Source: a virus. Taken from it: a stretch of DNA of 64,000 nucleotides. Where the stretch lies: positions 1-64,000 of IMG/VR virus record IMGVR_UViG_3300008448_000019; one strand, given 5' to 3'. A program made the position numbers and the translations under genes. This document shows positions 29,666 through 40,686 of the stretch, piece by piece (the stretch's first letter is position 1; the number at the start of each line of letters is the position of its first letter). The notes beneath the pieces are model-generated. The model saw only the letters and a list, made by a program, of their open reading frames with translations, did no database searches and was not told where the DNA came from.

Positions 29666-30258
29666 TATTTCAGCTCAAAGTTTTTATCTTTTGTTGTCCA
29701 GAAGCACAAGCTATACCTGTCTTCCTCGACAGGCTTAACGTAGTGCATTCCAGTTGTTTTACTAGGGAAGAATACAAGATCGCCCTTCTCTGGCTTGTGA
29801 GAGTAGTTTAAGCTGACAAACTTAAGCTCACCGCCAACTTTTAGAGTGTTTAAATATAAAACAGCGCTGTACTCAAAGTGAAGGTTTACTCCGTTATCTA
29901 CATCAGAGTGCATCCCCACCTCAGCCCCAGGATACTGTTTGGCCACAAACATAGAGCACATATAGAGATCATCAGTGACGCTATAAAAATCTTTAATCTT
30001 GTCTAGTATTTTAGAGATTAGACTACGTACTTTAACTAGTTCCTCCCCCTTAAAAAGATCCATAGTGGGCCTAGCAAGAAGCTTATTCTTAATGTCATTT
30101 TCATAGTTACCAAAGATTAGTGTTCTTCTTTTCCCGTCTTGGACAACCATAAAATTGTCTAGCTCATCTTTTTCAAGCCTGTTTATCAAGTCTATGTAGT
30201 AAGAAATGTCTGCATCGTCAACAAACCCGGGGGCCACTTCTATTTTGTCTAATTTCAT
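29665..30258 (-). CDS. 2OG/Fe(II) oxygenase, prolyl 4-hydroxylase-like
   Basis: Start ATG 30258 follows TATACT by 6 nt (leaderless). The 197-residue protein has HSD (His117, Asp119), MHYV (His172) and Arg181. The core LYLNTLKVGGELKF is more divergent than in the cassette enzymes. The gene overlaps the recombinase start by 1 base, so the two are cotranscribed. It diverges from a second oxygenase at 30333. Confidence 0.85.
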   Translation of the reverse strand: MKLDKIEVAPGFVDDADISYYIDLINRLEKDELDNFMVVQDGKRRTLIFGNYENDIKNKLLARPTMDLFKGEELVKVRSLISKILDKIKDFYSVTDDLYMCSMFVAKQYPGAEVGMHSDVDNGVNLHFEYSAVLYLNTLKVGGELKFVSLNYSHKPEKGDLVFFPSKTTGMHYVKPVEEDRYSLCFWTTKDKNFELK

Positions 30259-30332
30259 ATTTACAGTATACAAAGAAAACTCTCCCTCTGCAAAGGAATA
30301 GGGGCGCTTATAGTTCTTGCTATACTGTAAAA
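30245..30332. promoter_or_regulatory. Mirrored divergent leaderless promoters
   Basis: On the minus strand TATACTGTAAAT leads straight into ATG 30258. On the plus strand TATACTGTAAAA leads straight into ATG 30333. The two oxygenase genes thus have near-identical start elements facing apart, separated by about 50 bases. Confidence 0.75.
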
Positions 30333-30935
30333 ATGATAGAAAACAGATTCCCGGACTACATAATTGATGATAATTTCTTGAGTTTAGAGGACTTGGCTGA
30401 GCTAAAAGATTCTATTTTAGAGCTCCCATTCTCCTTAAACCCATCAATCGGGGCAGCCAACGATGGGATTTATGGAATAGAAGGACCTAACTTCTTAGAT
30501 AGACTAGTTGTAGTCTCTGAGCCCGATCCAGAAGACATAAACAGTCCACTTCTCCCCCTAGCCCACAAGCTAGTAGACAAGTTCTGCGACAAGCATAACT
30601 TTAAGGTTTTAGACTTTTTTAGGACAAGGGTCAATCTAACACCTCTTTCAAAAGACAATAGACCACTAACCCCCCACGTAGACCTAAGAAACAGATATAA
30701 GCACTACATTCTTTTAATATTTCTAAATGACTCTGACGGAGATACCATTATGTATGACCTAAAGGTGGACGGAAATATTCACAAGCAAGAAGAGCTAAAG
30801 ATTATGAAAAGGCTCTCCCCTAAAGCCGGTAGGGCAGTACTTTTTGATGGAGACTACTTCCACGCATGGGAACACCCAAAAGACCACGACTACCGGCTAA
30901 GCATGATAGCCAACATTAGCGTTGAAAAGCTGTGA
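30333..30935 (+). CDS. 2OG/Fe(II) oxygenase family protein
   Basis: The 200-residue protein has PHVDLR (His115, Asp117), FHAWEHP (His177) and Arg188. An insertion (GNIHKQEELKIMKRL) separates the strands. The core IFLNDSDGDTIMYD differs from the LNDDYEGGE type, so this is a separate subfamily, like those often seen in cyanophage genomes. The leaderless start is described in the divergent promoter entry. Confidence 0.8.
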   Translation: MIENRFPDYIIDDNFLSLEDLAELKDSILELPFSLNPSIGAANDGIYGIEGPNFLDRLVVVSEPDPEDINSPLLPLAHKLVDKFCDKHNFKVLDFFRTRVNLTPLSKDNRPLTPHVDLRNRYKHYILLIFLNDSDGDTIMYDLKVDGNIHKQEELKIMKRLSPKAGRAVLFDGDYFHAWEHPKDHDYRLSMIANISVEKL

Positions 30936-30969
30936 GAATAGGGCAGCAAAGACGCCTATTTGTCACTAT

Positions 30970-31040
30970 TTTGTACAACCTTAGGTTTAAGTTTATACAA
31001 GGTTTTTGTACACTACCTTTTGTACATTAACTATACAAAT
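30970..31040. repeat. TTTGTACA operator-like repeats
   Basis: TTTGTACAA (30970-30978), TTTTTGTACACT (31003-31014) and TTTTGTACATT (31018-31028) share TTTGTACA, whose core TTGTACAA is palindromic. Related ATACAAG/ATACAAAT units are nearby. They lie beyond the ends of two convergent genes, where no promoter is needed, so the role is unclear. Confidence 0.55.
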
Positions 31041-31070
31041 GGCGGGCACCAACGTGCTATATTTAGTACC

Positions 31071-31469
31071 TTAACGAGTTGGAATATAGTTAACTCTGCC
31101 TATTAAAACCTCTTTAGCGTTAACGACAGCCATCACTCTATAAATGGCAACTGCACCAGGTGCATCTACTACGGTCCTACTAGTAGCTCCAGCTGGAGAG
31201 ATTGCAAATAGCCTCCAAGCCGGTCTAATAGAGCCAGTCTTATAGATTCTGTATTCAGTAGCATTAGTGACTGGCACCCACTCTAGTTTTGCTCTAGATG
31301 ATCCAGGCGCTTGCTGAGAGATCTTAACGGCTTCACTGGATGCAACCACTGTGGATGCTAGTAGATATCCTCTACTAACAGCTTGCGCCGGAGCTACGAG
31401 AGCTACAGACGAAGATAGGACTAGTGTTGCTAGCCCTAGAACTGTAAGTGTTTTCCATATTCTTATCAT
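31071..31469 (-). CDS. Secreted protein with FN3-like domain
   Basis: The 132-residue protein has a signal peptide (basic MIRIWK, a hydrophobic core TVLGLATLVLSSSVALVA, cleavage near AQA). A single beta domain follows, with KLEWVPVTNATEYRIYKTG, the FN3 pattern. It is probably exported by the infected cell, perhaps to stick to the surface. TAGTTT lies 6 nt before the ATG. The role is unknown. Confidence 0.65.
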   Translation of the reverse strand: MIRIWKTLTVLGLATLVLSSSVALVAPAQAVSRGYLLASTVVASSEAVKISQQAPGSSRAKLEWVPVTNATEYRIYKTGSIRPAWRLFAISPAGATSRTVVDAPGAVAIYRVMAVVNAKEVLIGRVNYIPTR

Positions 31470-31558
31470 GGAGTCAAACTAGCAAATTAAGGTAGATAAG
31501 TCAAATAGACTATAAGTGTATCATACTTAAAGATTATGTCAAGTTTTAGTGAATAAGA

Positions 31559-31613
31559 AAGCGAGCCCATTTCAGGTTTTTTGAGGAAAGCTCGTTTACT
31601 GATGGGCCCGCTT
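31559..31613 (-). terminator. Hairpin downstream of tRNA-Asn
   Basis: GCGAGCCCAT (31561-31570) pairs with ATGGGCCCGC (31602-31611) with one mismatch, and on the minus strand TTTCTTATT follows. It probably ends the tRNA-Asn transcript; the 31-base loop holds a second small stem. Confidence 0.55.
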
Positions 31614-31634
31614 CTTGGAGAGGTTAAGTCTCCG

Positions 31635-31706
31635 CTCCTCCCCGTGGATTCGAACCACGAACCATTCGATTAACAGTCGAACGCTCTGCCGTTGAGCTAG
31701 AGAGGA
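31635..31706 (-). tRNA. tRNA-Asn (GUU)
   Basis: The 72-nt cloverleaf has acceptor TCCTCTC/GGGAGGA and a D-arm GCTC...GAGC. The anticodon loop is CTGTTAA (GUU) and the T-arm CGTGG-TTCGAAT-CCACG, with discriminator G. CCA is not encoded. Confidence 0.95.
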
Positions 31707-31713
31707 TTATTAG

Positions 31714-31854
31714 TTACTTTACAGCAACTAACCTACGCTTGACTGGGTCAAACATCTTGGGGTGCTTTTTTCTAGCTTTACCATTATTGCGATCTGCGCC
31801 AGAATTATCTTTTACCGGGGTGGTAGGTTTTCCCCCGCCTTTACCTTTTGCCAT
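31714..31854 (-). CDS. Small basic protein, 46 aa
   Basis: ATG 31854 follows GGAGAG. The protein is Gly/Lys-rich at the start (MAKGKGGGKPTTPVK) and basic at the end (RKKHPKMFDPVKRRLVAVK). It fills the gap between the tRNA and the next gene. It may bind nucleic acid. No family is recognised. Confidence 0.6.
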   Translation of the reverse strand: MAKGKGGGKPTTPVKDNSGADRNNGKARKKHPKMFDPVKRRLVAVK

Positions 31855-31862
31855 TACTCTCC

Positions 31863-32120
31863 TTATACGTCAATGCCGCGATTAGTAGCTCTCCAGGTTG
31901 AAGGAGAGTGGTTTGTCTCAATTGCTGCTTTATGATCATCATCTTCATAAAGCCTAATAATGTGCAGACAGGGGTCGTTGCCTTCCTCAAATTCTGCATC
32001 TTCTGGCTCAGACGTCGGAAGACCGTCATGGGTGTAGCAAACGGCAGGGCCGCACCACCCATTAGACACTCCGACTTTAAGCCACTCTTCGAAATCAACA
32101 CTTCTATCAATATCAGTCAT
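31863..32120 (-). CDS. Conserved actinophage-type hypothetical protein, 85 aa
   Basis: Start ATG 32120 has TATGGT 6 nt upstream. The protein (MTDIDRSVDFEEWLKVG...) has two Cys in NGWCGPAVCYTHDG and a third in DPCLHIIRLYE. Proteins of this look recur in phages of Actinobacteria, from memory. The function is unknown. Confidence 0.65.
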   Translation of the reverse strand: MTDIDRSVDFEEWLKVGVSNGWCGPAVCYTHDGLPTSEPEDAEFEEGNDPCLHIIRLYEDDDHKAAIETNHSPSTWRATNRGIDV

Positions 32121-32136
32121 AAAGACACCATAACAC

Positions 32137-32175
32137 AAAAAGAGGGCCACACCAAATTGATGTAGCCCTCTTTTT
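32137..32175. terminator. Bidirectional terminator
   Basis: AAAAAGAGGGC pairs with GCCCTCTTTTT around a 17-base loop. A- and T-runs on either side let it work both ways between 32120 and 32185. Confidence 0.85.
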
Positions 32176-32184
32176 AGGGGTTAA

Positions 32185-32538
32185 TTACTTAGAAGTTTCG
32201 TACTCTTCGTCGTCTTCGTACTCGTCCTCATCGCTAGAGAAGGAGTTTAGGTCATCCTGAGTGGTTTCCTGCGCCGGAACTGACTGTGAGCTCTGGGCAG
32301 AAAGTTCAGCCTCAGCGGAGCTTGCAAATGCACGGTTAATTTCGTCGTTGCTCAAGTCGCCGTCAACTACATAAGATCTAGATAGTGACTCGGCGACGTC
32401 CATTACGCCGATAAAAGCTGCAAGCATAGCTGCCTGCCAGAGTTCAACTCCAGCAATGCTACCACCAGCAAGGGTTCCGCTTACGCGAAGAATGATAAGA
32501 GCTATAGTCCTCTTAGCGACTGTTGTTGCAATATTCAA
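32185..32538 (-). CDS. Membrane protein, paralogue of 6309-6593
   Basis: The 117-residue protein shares with 6309-6593 two hydrophobic helices (IALIILRVSGTLAGGSIAG; AAMLAAFIGVMDVAE) and the segment DGDLSNDEINRAFA. It adds an acidic tail (FSSDEDEYEDDEEYE). Two copies might be holin and antiholin, or belong to two expression phases. It lies far from the lysins. Confidence 0.6.
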   Translation of the reverse strand: MNIATTVAKRTIALIILRVSGTLAGGSIAGVELWQAAMLAAFIGVMDVAESLSRSYVVDGDLSNDEINRAFASSAEAELSAQSSQSVPAQETTQDDLNSFSSDEDEYEDDEEYETSK

Positions 32539-32596
32539 TGTGTCTCCCTGGGTAGAGTTAAATAGGTTAATTGCCTCTCTCCCAGGCTCTTCTATT

Positions 32597-32953
32597 TTAC
32601 CGCGTTTTCGATTCTCTTAGTGGAGTCAGTCCCAGAGAGCGTTGTAGCTTAACTCCCCTACCCCGGCGGATAGCGCGACGTTCGTTCTCTGTAGTTCCCC
32701 CCCAGATCCCATGCTGACCAGTAGTCATTGCATACATTAAGCAGTCAAGTTTTAACGGACACTCATTGCAAATTGCTTTAGCACTTCGCTCATTTTCATA
32801 TGAGCTGGCTGCTGACTTTCCGTTTTCATCATCAAAATAGTCTTTAGGAAAAAAAGAATCAGGGTCTGTTTCAGCACAAAGTGGTACAGCGTCGGTGTTA
32901 AGTAGAAACCATGGAACTATTCCAGTACCTTCAGTCGGGTAGAGACCTGCCAT
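32597..32953 (-). CDS. WhiB-family regulator
   Basis: The 118-residue protein has the four iron-sulphur Cys (26, 62, 65, 71) in PLCAETDPDSFFP and ICNECPLKLDC. It also has the turn GIWGGTTENER and a basic tail. WhiB proteins bind a 4Fe-4S cluster and RNA polymerase sigma factor and occur only in Actinobacteria and their phages. It may redirect host transcription. AAAGG lies 12 nt before the ATG. Confidence 0.92.
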   Translation of the reverse strand: MAGLYPTEGTGIVPWFLLNTDAVPLCAETDPDSFFPKDYFDDENGKSAASSYENERSAKAICNECPLKLDCLMYAMTTGQHGIWGGTTENERRAIRRGRGVKLQRSLGLTPLRESKTR

Positions 32954-32968
32954 TTAGATATGTACCTT

Positions 32969-33154
32969 TCAACCGCGACTTGAGTTGAACCCCGTTCCAT
33001 TAAATGTAATAGAAGGAGCTCCAAATATACGTATAAGTCTACCATTGCAGGTCGGTTCAGCGCAAGTTGATCTGCTTGCTTCTTCTGACATTTCACGTAT
33101 TTCTGTAAATCGGTGTTCAGGGTTTTCTGAACATTTATATTCATAAGTTGGCAT
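32969..33154 (-). CDS. FmdB-like zinc ribbon protein
   Basis: The 61-residue protein opens MPTYEYKCSENPEHRF, the usual start of FmdB/CxxC_CxxC_SSSS zinc ribbons. CAEPTCNGRLIRIFG gives the second pair; here the first pair is spread (one Cys visible at 8). TAAGAT lies 6 nt before the ATG. It is a small regulator or nucleic-acid binder. Confidence 0.8.
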   Translation of the reverse strand: MPTYEYKCSENPEHRFTEIREMSEEASRSTCAEPTCNGRLIRIFGAPSITFNGTGFNSSRG

Positions 33155-33176
33155 AACTATATCTTACAAAAGAAAT

Positions 33177-33198
33177 GCCACCCCGAAGGATGGCTTTT
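33177..33198 (-). terminator. UUCG tetraloop terminator of nrd operon
   Basis: On the minus strand GCCATCC-TTCG-GGGTGGC forms a 7-bp stem with a UUCG loop, followed by ATTTCTTTT. It closes the nrd operon just after the 14-residue peptide frame. Confidence 0.8.
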
Positions 33199-33199
33199 C

Positions 33200-33244
33200 T
33201 TACTTATTGGTTCCGCACTGGCAGTCGCCACAATTGCAATCCAT
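33200..33244 (-). CDS. 14-residue metallothionein-like peptide
   Basis: The frame MDCNCGDCQCGTNK has four Cys in CxCxxCxC order and a strong ribosome binding site (AAGGAGG, 4 nt spacing). It sits between nrdF and its terminator. Such a peptide could bind zinc or iron. The strong start signal is the main support. Confidence 0.5.
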   Translation of the reverse strand: MDCNCGDCQCGTNK

Positions 33245-33253
33245 GCTACCTCC

Positions 33254-36332
<3,079 letters not shown>

Positions 36333-36727
36333 AGTAGCTCTAGCCTCTCTATAACTTCTATTACATCATCTGGTGTGCCAGTTATTTCTACACGATACAG
36401 CAAAGGCGCACCTGTCTTTGCTGCAACAGTCTCCGCTGCTCCGCAGTAGTGAGCACCAAAGTTTGTGTTGCCGGTTCCTACAATACCCTTAAGAAACTTC
36501 CTATTTTCCTCAATGTTGAGAAATTTAACTACAGGTCGAGGAACAGTCTTGCCTTCAGCTCCCCCTCCGTAAGAGGGAACAACTAAAACAAAGTCTCTGG
36601 TTACTACTAAAGGTTTTTTGTCATCCCACTTGATTGGAACTCTTATGGAGTTTATTCCAAGTTTTTCTACAAATCTTTTAGTGTTTTCAGACACGTTCGA
36701 AAAATAAACGATGTCAAACACGGTGCC

Positions 36728-36949
36728 TCAGTTAGTTAAGGCGTCTAGCTTATCTGGGCGGAATCCGCTCCAGTGGCTCTCTCCGGATACAACTACAGGG
36801 GCTGCCTGGTACCCAAGGCTCTTAACAAGATCCATTGCAATTTCGTCTTCGCTAAGGTCGACAGTTCTAAAGTCTACTTCTAATTTTGATAGGTACTTCT
36901 TTGTGCTCTCGCATTGAACGCAAGAAGGGAGGGTATACACAGTTACCAT
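36728..36949 (-). CDS. nrdH: NrdH glutaredoxin-like protein
   Basis: The 73-residue protein has CVQC (10-13), APVVV and the C-terminal WSGFRPDKL. It passes electrons from thioredoxin reductase to NrdE. It is the first gene of the operon and ends 6 bases before nrdI. Confidence 0.95.
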   Translation of the reverse strand: MVTVYTLPSCVQCESTKKYLSKLEVDFRTVDLSEDEIAMDLVKSLGYQAAPVVVSGESHWSGFRPDKLDALTN

Positions 36950-36981
36950 TTTTAGGTACCTTTCAAATTAGAGACGGAAAA

Positions 36982-37018
36982 TCCTGACGTTTTTTATTGC
37001 TAAAAGCAAACGTCAGGA
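36982..37018 (-). terminator. Hairpin upstream of nrdH
   Basis: TCCTGACGTTT pairs with AAACGTCAGGA. On the minus strand ATTTTCC follows. It either ends the 37062-37289 transcript or attenuates reading into the nrd operon. Confidence 0.6.
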
Positions 37019-37061
37019 CTGGTTGAGTATCCAGTATAGAACAAAAATTAACGAGTGATTT

Positions 37062-37289
37062 TTACTCTTCTGAAAAGAATAGTGCTTCAGAAATTTTTTT
37101 GCAAATCGGGCAAAGTGGAAACTTTTTAGGGTCTCTGGACGGGATAAAAAGTTTTCCGCATACGGCAAGAACTGGAGTCCCTAAAACATAGCCTTCAGTG
37201 ACCGATACTTTTTCCGCGTAGTGGGCAAACCTACTTGCATCTTCTAGGTCAGAATCTAAGGTAGACAGGTCAATTAAAGTCTCACTCAT
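37062..37289 (-). CDS. DUF3039 protein
   Basis: The 75-residue protein follows the DUF3039 pattern RFAHYAEK...VTEGYVLGTPVLAVCGKLFIPSRDPKKFPLCPICK, with three Cys for a zinc ribbon. The family is found in Actinobacteria. TATACT lies 6 nt before the ATG. It faces away from the fibre genes. Confidence 0.85.
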   Translation of the reverse strand: MSETLIDLSTLDSDLEDASRFAHYAEKVSVTEGYVLGTPVLAVCGKLFIPSRDPKKFPLCPICKKISEALFFSEE

Positions 37290-37330
37290 ATTGAAAGTAT
37301 ACCGCCCTTATTGGCAAAGCTCAGATGATG

Positions 37331-37336
37331 TAAAAT
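37331..37336 (+). promoter_or_regulatory. -10 box of first fibre module
   Basis: TAAAAT lies about 37 bases before the first gene of the fibre module, the same box that precedes the second module and the gene at 59648. No -35 is clear. Confidence 0.5.
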
Positions 37337-37372
37337 AATAGAGACTGTACCTTTGCCGAAAGAGTCAATCAA

Positions 37373-37735
37373 ATGAGCGCTCCTGCCGGTCTTTATAATA
37401 TCGTGGCTGATCAAGGCTCCACCTTGTCACGCACTGTTTTATGGAGAGATCCTGCAAAAAAACCGATTCTTTTGGCGGGTTATACAGCCAGAATGAAAGT
37501 TAGATCGATCTCTGATAACTCCACAGTAATTCTTTCAATTACTACTGAAAACGGTGGAATATCTTTGGGTCAGACTAACGGTCATATCAATATATACGTT
37601 ACGGATGAGGTCATGGCAACTATACCAGAAGGTAAGTATTTGTACGACCTAGAGTTAGTTGCCCCAACTAGCAGTCTTTACGTATACAAGATTTTACGTG
37701 GAAATTTTGTAGTTCGAGCAGAGGTGACTAGATAA
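37373..37735 (+). CDS. Virion module protein A1; paralogue of 55071-55430
   Basis: The 120-residue protein has LYNIVADQGSTLSRTVLWRD, YTARMKVRS, GKYLYDLELVAP and ILRGNFVVRAEVTR. The copy at 55071 shows YDILVDQGATLNRALF, YIARMHIRD, YDLELESP and [14 protein letters not shown]. Both precede a fibre gene with a TAATG-type overlap. The beta-rich pattern suggests a fibre-connecting or baseplate protein. Confidence 0.65.
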   Translation: MSAPAGLYNIVADQGSTLSRTVLWRDPAKKPILLAGYTARMKVRSISDNSTVILSITTENGGISLGQTNGHINIYVTDEVMATIPEGKYLYDLELVAPTSSLYVYKILRGNFVVRAEVTR

Positions 37736-38052
37736 TGCCAAGCGACTCATCAAGCAACGTTACTTCAGGTAGAAACGCTAGACAGATAGTAGTTACCGCT
37801 CCTGGACCGCAGGGAGCATCAGGACTCTCCGGTGTTCAGACTAGCGAAGTAGTGGATCTAGTTTCATACGTACACAACCAAGGGGCTGTATCAGCTGCGT
37901 GGACAGTAAACCACAACCTAAACTTCTTTCCTAACGTCACCGTTTACGATAGCGCTGGCTCAATGGTAGAAGGCACAGTCAGTCACACCAATCAAGTAAC
38001 ACTAATTATTACTTTTTCAGCAGCAATCTCTGGAAAAGCTCATCTCTCATAA
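37735..38052 (+). CDS. Short fibre-like protein
   Basis: The 105-residue protein starts with [13 protein letters not shown], matching the start of the long collagen-like protein at 55430. It ends with AAWTVNHNLNFFPNVTVYD, a C-terminal domain also seen in 38071-39906 (WTVTHNLGTRNVVIQVYD). It may be a minimal or shortened fibre that kept only both ends. It overlaps A1 by 1 base. Confidence 0.6.
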   Translation: MPSDSSSNVTSGRNARQIVVTAPGPQGASGLSGVQTSEVVDLVSYVHNQGAVSAAWTVNHNLNFFPNVTVYDSAGSMVEGTVSHTNQVTLIITFSAAISGKAHLS

Positions 38053-38070
38053 GAAAGAAGAACAATAACA

Positions 38071-39906
38071 ATGGCTCGTCAATTTCTAACTGGGCTCAAT
38101 CTTAATAAGAATGAGCTTTTAAATGCAAAGATTCAAAACCTATCCATCGCCCCAGCTAACCCGGTACCAGGTCAGATCTACTTTGATACTGACACCAAGC
38201 AACTAACTATCTGGGACAGCACCACATGGGTATCACTAGCGGCCGGTGGCAACGTTACAGAAGCAATTAATGCTGCTATCGACCTACTAGACACAGACGA
38301 CATCGAGGAGGGCTCCAGTAATCTTTATTACACTACTGCACGCGCCAAGACCGATGCAGCTGCTCTTCTAACAGGCGCGACAAAGACCAACATCACAATT
38401 ACAGGTGATGGAACTGGTCTTACCATTACAGCAGAAAACGGCGTTGGTGACTCAACCACTGATGACCTAGATGAAGGTACCACTAACAAGTACTTCACCG
38501 ACACTCGTGCTCGCAATGCTATCTCTGCTGGAGACGGTATTGACTACGACAGCGCTACCGGAGTAATTTCAGCCGATCTAGGATCTGGCCTTGAGATTAG
38601 TGCCGGCGAGATTGTTGTTGACACAGATACAATTGCTACTCGCCTTTACGCAGACGATGCAGCATCTAGTGCAGTAACAACTCACAACAACCTATCTTCT
38701 GGCGTTCACGGCGTCGTTGGAGACGTTGTTGGTGACACTGACTCTCAGACACTGACCAACAAGACTCTAGGTTCAGGAACTGTACTAAGTGCAAACGTAG
38801 ACGCAGACCAGAACAAGATTGTTGATCTTGCTGACCCAACAAGCGCACAAGACGCAGCTACTAAGAATTACGTTGACACCGAAATTGGTGACCACGCAGA
38901 TGACACCAGCAGCGTTCACGGAGTTACTGGAAACGTAGTAGGAACCACTGACACTCAGACCCTAACCAACAAAACACTGGGCTCTGGTTCTGCTCTTAGC
39001 GCTGACCTAAGCGCTGGCACCTACAAAATTACCAACTTAGGAACTCCTGTTGATGCAAGCGATGCCGCAACCAAGGGCTACGTTGATTCAGTAGCTGAAG
39101 GTCTACACGTCCACGCTTCTGTAAAGGCAGCAACAACTGGAAACGTTAACCTAGGTTCCGGAGTTGCAGCTGTTGATGGCGTAACCATCAATAGCGGAGA
39201 CCGAGTTCTTGTTAGGGCTCAGACAAACGCAGCTCAGAACGGTATCTACGTATCTAACGGAACCACTCTTTCTCGTGCACTTGATTATGACAGTGCTGGA
39301 GAAATTGATCCAGGTGACTTCGTATTCGTAGATCAGGGTGCCACATACGGCAACGCTGGTTTCGTACAGACAAATGTTATAGCAACTCTAGGCACTGACG
39401 ACATCGCCTGGGTACAGTTCTCTGGTGCTGGAACATTTGTTGCAGGCGATGGTCTAACCCTAGACGGTAACATCTTCAACGCAGTAGGCACTGCTGACAG
39501 AATTACAGTAGCTGCTGATGCAATTGACATCGCGTCTACTTACGCTGGTCAGTCATCCATTACCACAGTAGGAACAATTGCTACTGGTACATGGAACGGT
39601 ACAACCATTGCTATTGCAAACGGTGGTACTGGTGCAACTACTGCAGCCGATGCTCGCACAAACCTTGGTGCAACAACCAAGTACACTGCAGCAAACCCAC
39701 TACTAACCGAAACAAGCGGATCCGTTACTTGGACAGTTACTCACAACCTAGGAACTAGGAACGTAGTAATCCAGGTTTACGACATCGCCAGCTTTGACGA
39801 AGTAATAGTTGACGTAGACAGAACCAACACCAACACCGCAACTTTGAGTTGGGTAGCAGCGGATGATGTTGCTGCTGACTCTTACCAAGTTGTTATAGTA
39901 GGCTAA
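38071..39906 (+). CDS. Tail fibre protein
   Basis: The 611-residue protein begins with a phage fibre N-terminal domain (NPVPGQIYFDTDTKQLTIWD). Repeats follow (VHGVVGDVVGDTDSQTLTNKTLGSG twice). Next are [22 protein letters not shown] with [19 protein letters not shown], and the fibre repeat IANGGTGATTAADARTNLG. It ends with the WTVTHNLG domain. It has the composition of a trimeric shaft. It probably binds the host surface. Confidence 0.75.
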   Translation: MARQFLTGLNLNKNELLNAKIQNLSIAPANPVPGQIYFDTDTKQLTIWDSTTWVSLAAGGNVTEAINAAIDLLDTDDIEEGSSNLYYTTARAKTDAAALLTGATKTNITITGDGTGLTITAENGVGDSTTDDLDEGTTNKYFTDTRARNAISAGDGIDYDSATGVISADLGSGLEISAGEIVVDTDTIATRLYADDAASSAVTTHNNLSSGVHGVVGDVVGDTDSQTLTNKTLGSGTVLSANVDADQNKIVDLADPTSAQDAATKNYVDTEIGDHADDTSSVHGVTGNVVGTTDTQTLTNKTLGSGSALSADLSAGTYKITNLGTPVDASDAATKGYVDSVAEGLHVHASVKAATTGNVNLGSGVAAVDGVTINSGDRVLVRAQTNAAQNGIYVSNGTTLSRALDYDSAGEIDPGDFVFVDQGATYGNAGFVQTNVIATLGTDDIAWVQFSGAGTFVAGDGLTLDGNIFNAVGTADRITVAADAIDIASTYAGQSSITTVGTIATGTWNGTTIAIANGGTGATTAADARTNLGATTKYTAANPLLTETSGSVTWTVTHNLGTRNVVIQVYDIASFDEVIVDVDRTNTNTATLSWVAADDVAADSYQVVIVG

Positions 39907-39928
39907 TAACCTATAAAAAGGATAGGTC

Positions 39929-40684
39929 TTGTCTAAAAAGTTTTTAACCCCTGTAGGCCTACCGTCGGGAAACACTCTCCCGTCGGTAGGTTCTGCTGGC
40001 GATCTCTTTTTTAAGGCAGACGAAAATAAAGTCTATGTCCACACGGGTTCGGCTTGGATTGTTCAGCAGGGCCCTACCGGCGCAACAGGTCCTACGGGAG
40101 CAACTGGTGCAACAGGTGCAACAGGTGCAACTGGAGCAACCGGTCCAACTGGTGCTGACGCTTTATGGAACTTTGTTGGGGACTACTCTTCATCTACTGT
40201 ATACACTGTCGGTGATGTAGCCACATACGAAGGCCAGACATGGTATCGCAATATAGATATTGGATCAACAGGACCATATCCAGGGCAACCTACAGGTGGA
40301 ACTGTATATTGGACACTACTTTCTGCAAAAGGTGCAACCGGACCGACTGGTGCAACAGGTAGTACAGGTGCAACAGGTGCCACAGGGCCAGGCGTACCAA
40401 CAGGTGGAACCACCGGTCAGATTCTTGCAAAAATTGATGGCGACAACTACAACACTCAGTGGATAACGAACACTGGCGGCGGGGCTTCATCTGTTGCAGA
40501 ACTAACAGATGTTTTGCTAACCGACCTGGCCGACAATCAAATATTACTGTACAATAGTAGTAACTCTCAGTGGGAAAACGTAGATACTGATGTACTTACT
40601 GGAGCAAATTACGACGTATTAGACGGTGGAAGCGCTGACTCCATGTATCTAGTAACCGTTAATGGTGGAAATGCGAATGGATAA
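39929..40684 (+). CDS. Short collagen-like fibre protein
   Basis: The 251-residue protein starts at TTG after AAGGATAGG. It has a globular head ([20 protein letters not shown]). A first GPT/GAT collagen run (about 48-76) follows, then a carbohydrate-binding-like domain ([29 protein letters not shown]). A second short run precedes a C-terminal [12 protein letters not shown] tail. The ALWNFVG domain recurs in 55430-58729. Confidence 0.75.
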   Translation: MSKKFLTPVGLPSGNTLPSVGSAGDLFFKADENKVYVHTGSAWIVQQGPTGATGPTGATGATGATGATGATGPTGADALWNFVGDYSSSTVYTVGDVATYEGQTWYRNIDIGSTGPYPGQPTGGTVYWTLLSAKGATGPTGATGSTGATGATGPGVPTGGTTGQILAKIDGDNYNTQWITNTGGGASSVAELTDVLLTDLADNQILLYNSSNSQWENVDTDVLTGANYDVLDGGSADSMYLVTVNGGNANG

Positions 40685-40686
40685 TT

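Noticed and set aside
32917-33144. Minus-strand frame overlapping the FmdB-like gene
   Set aside because: The overlapping frame 32969-33154 has the recognised zinc ribbon and a leaderless start; this one is its shadow.
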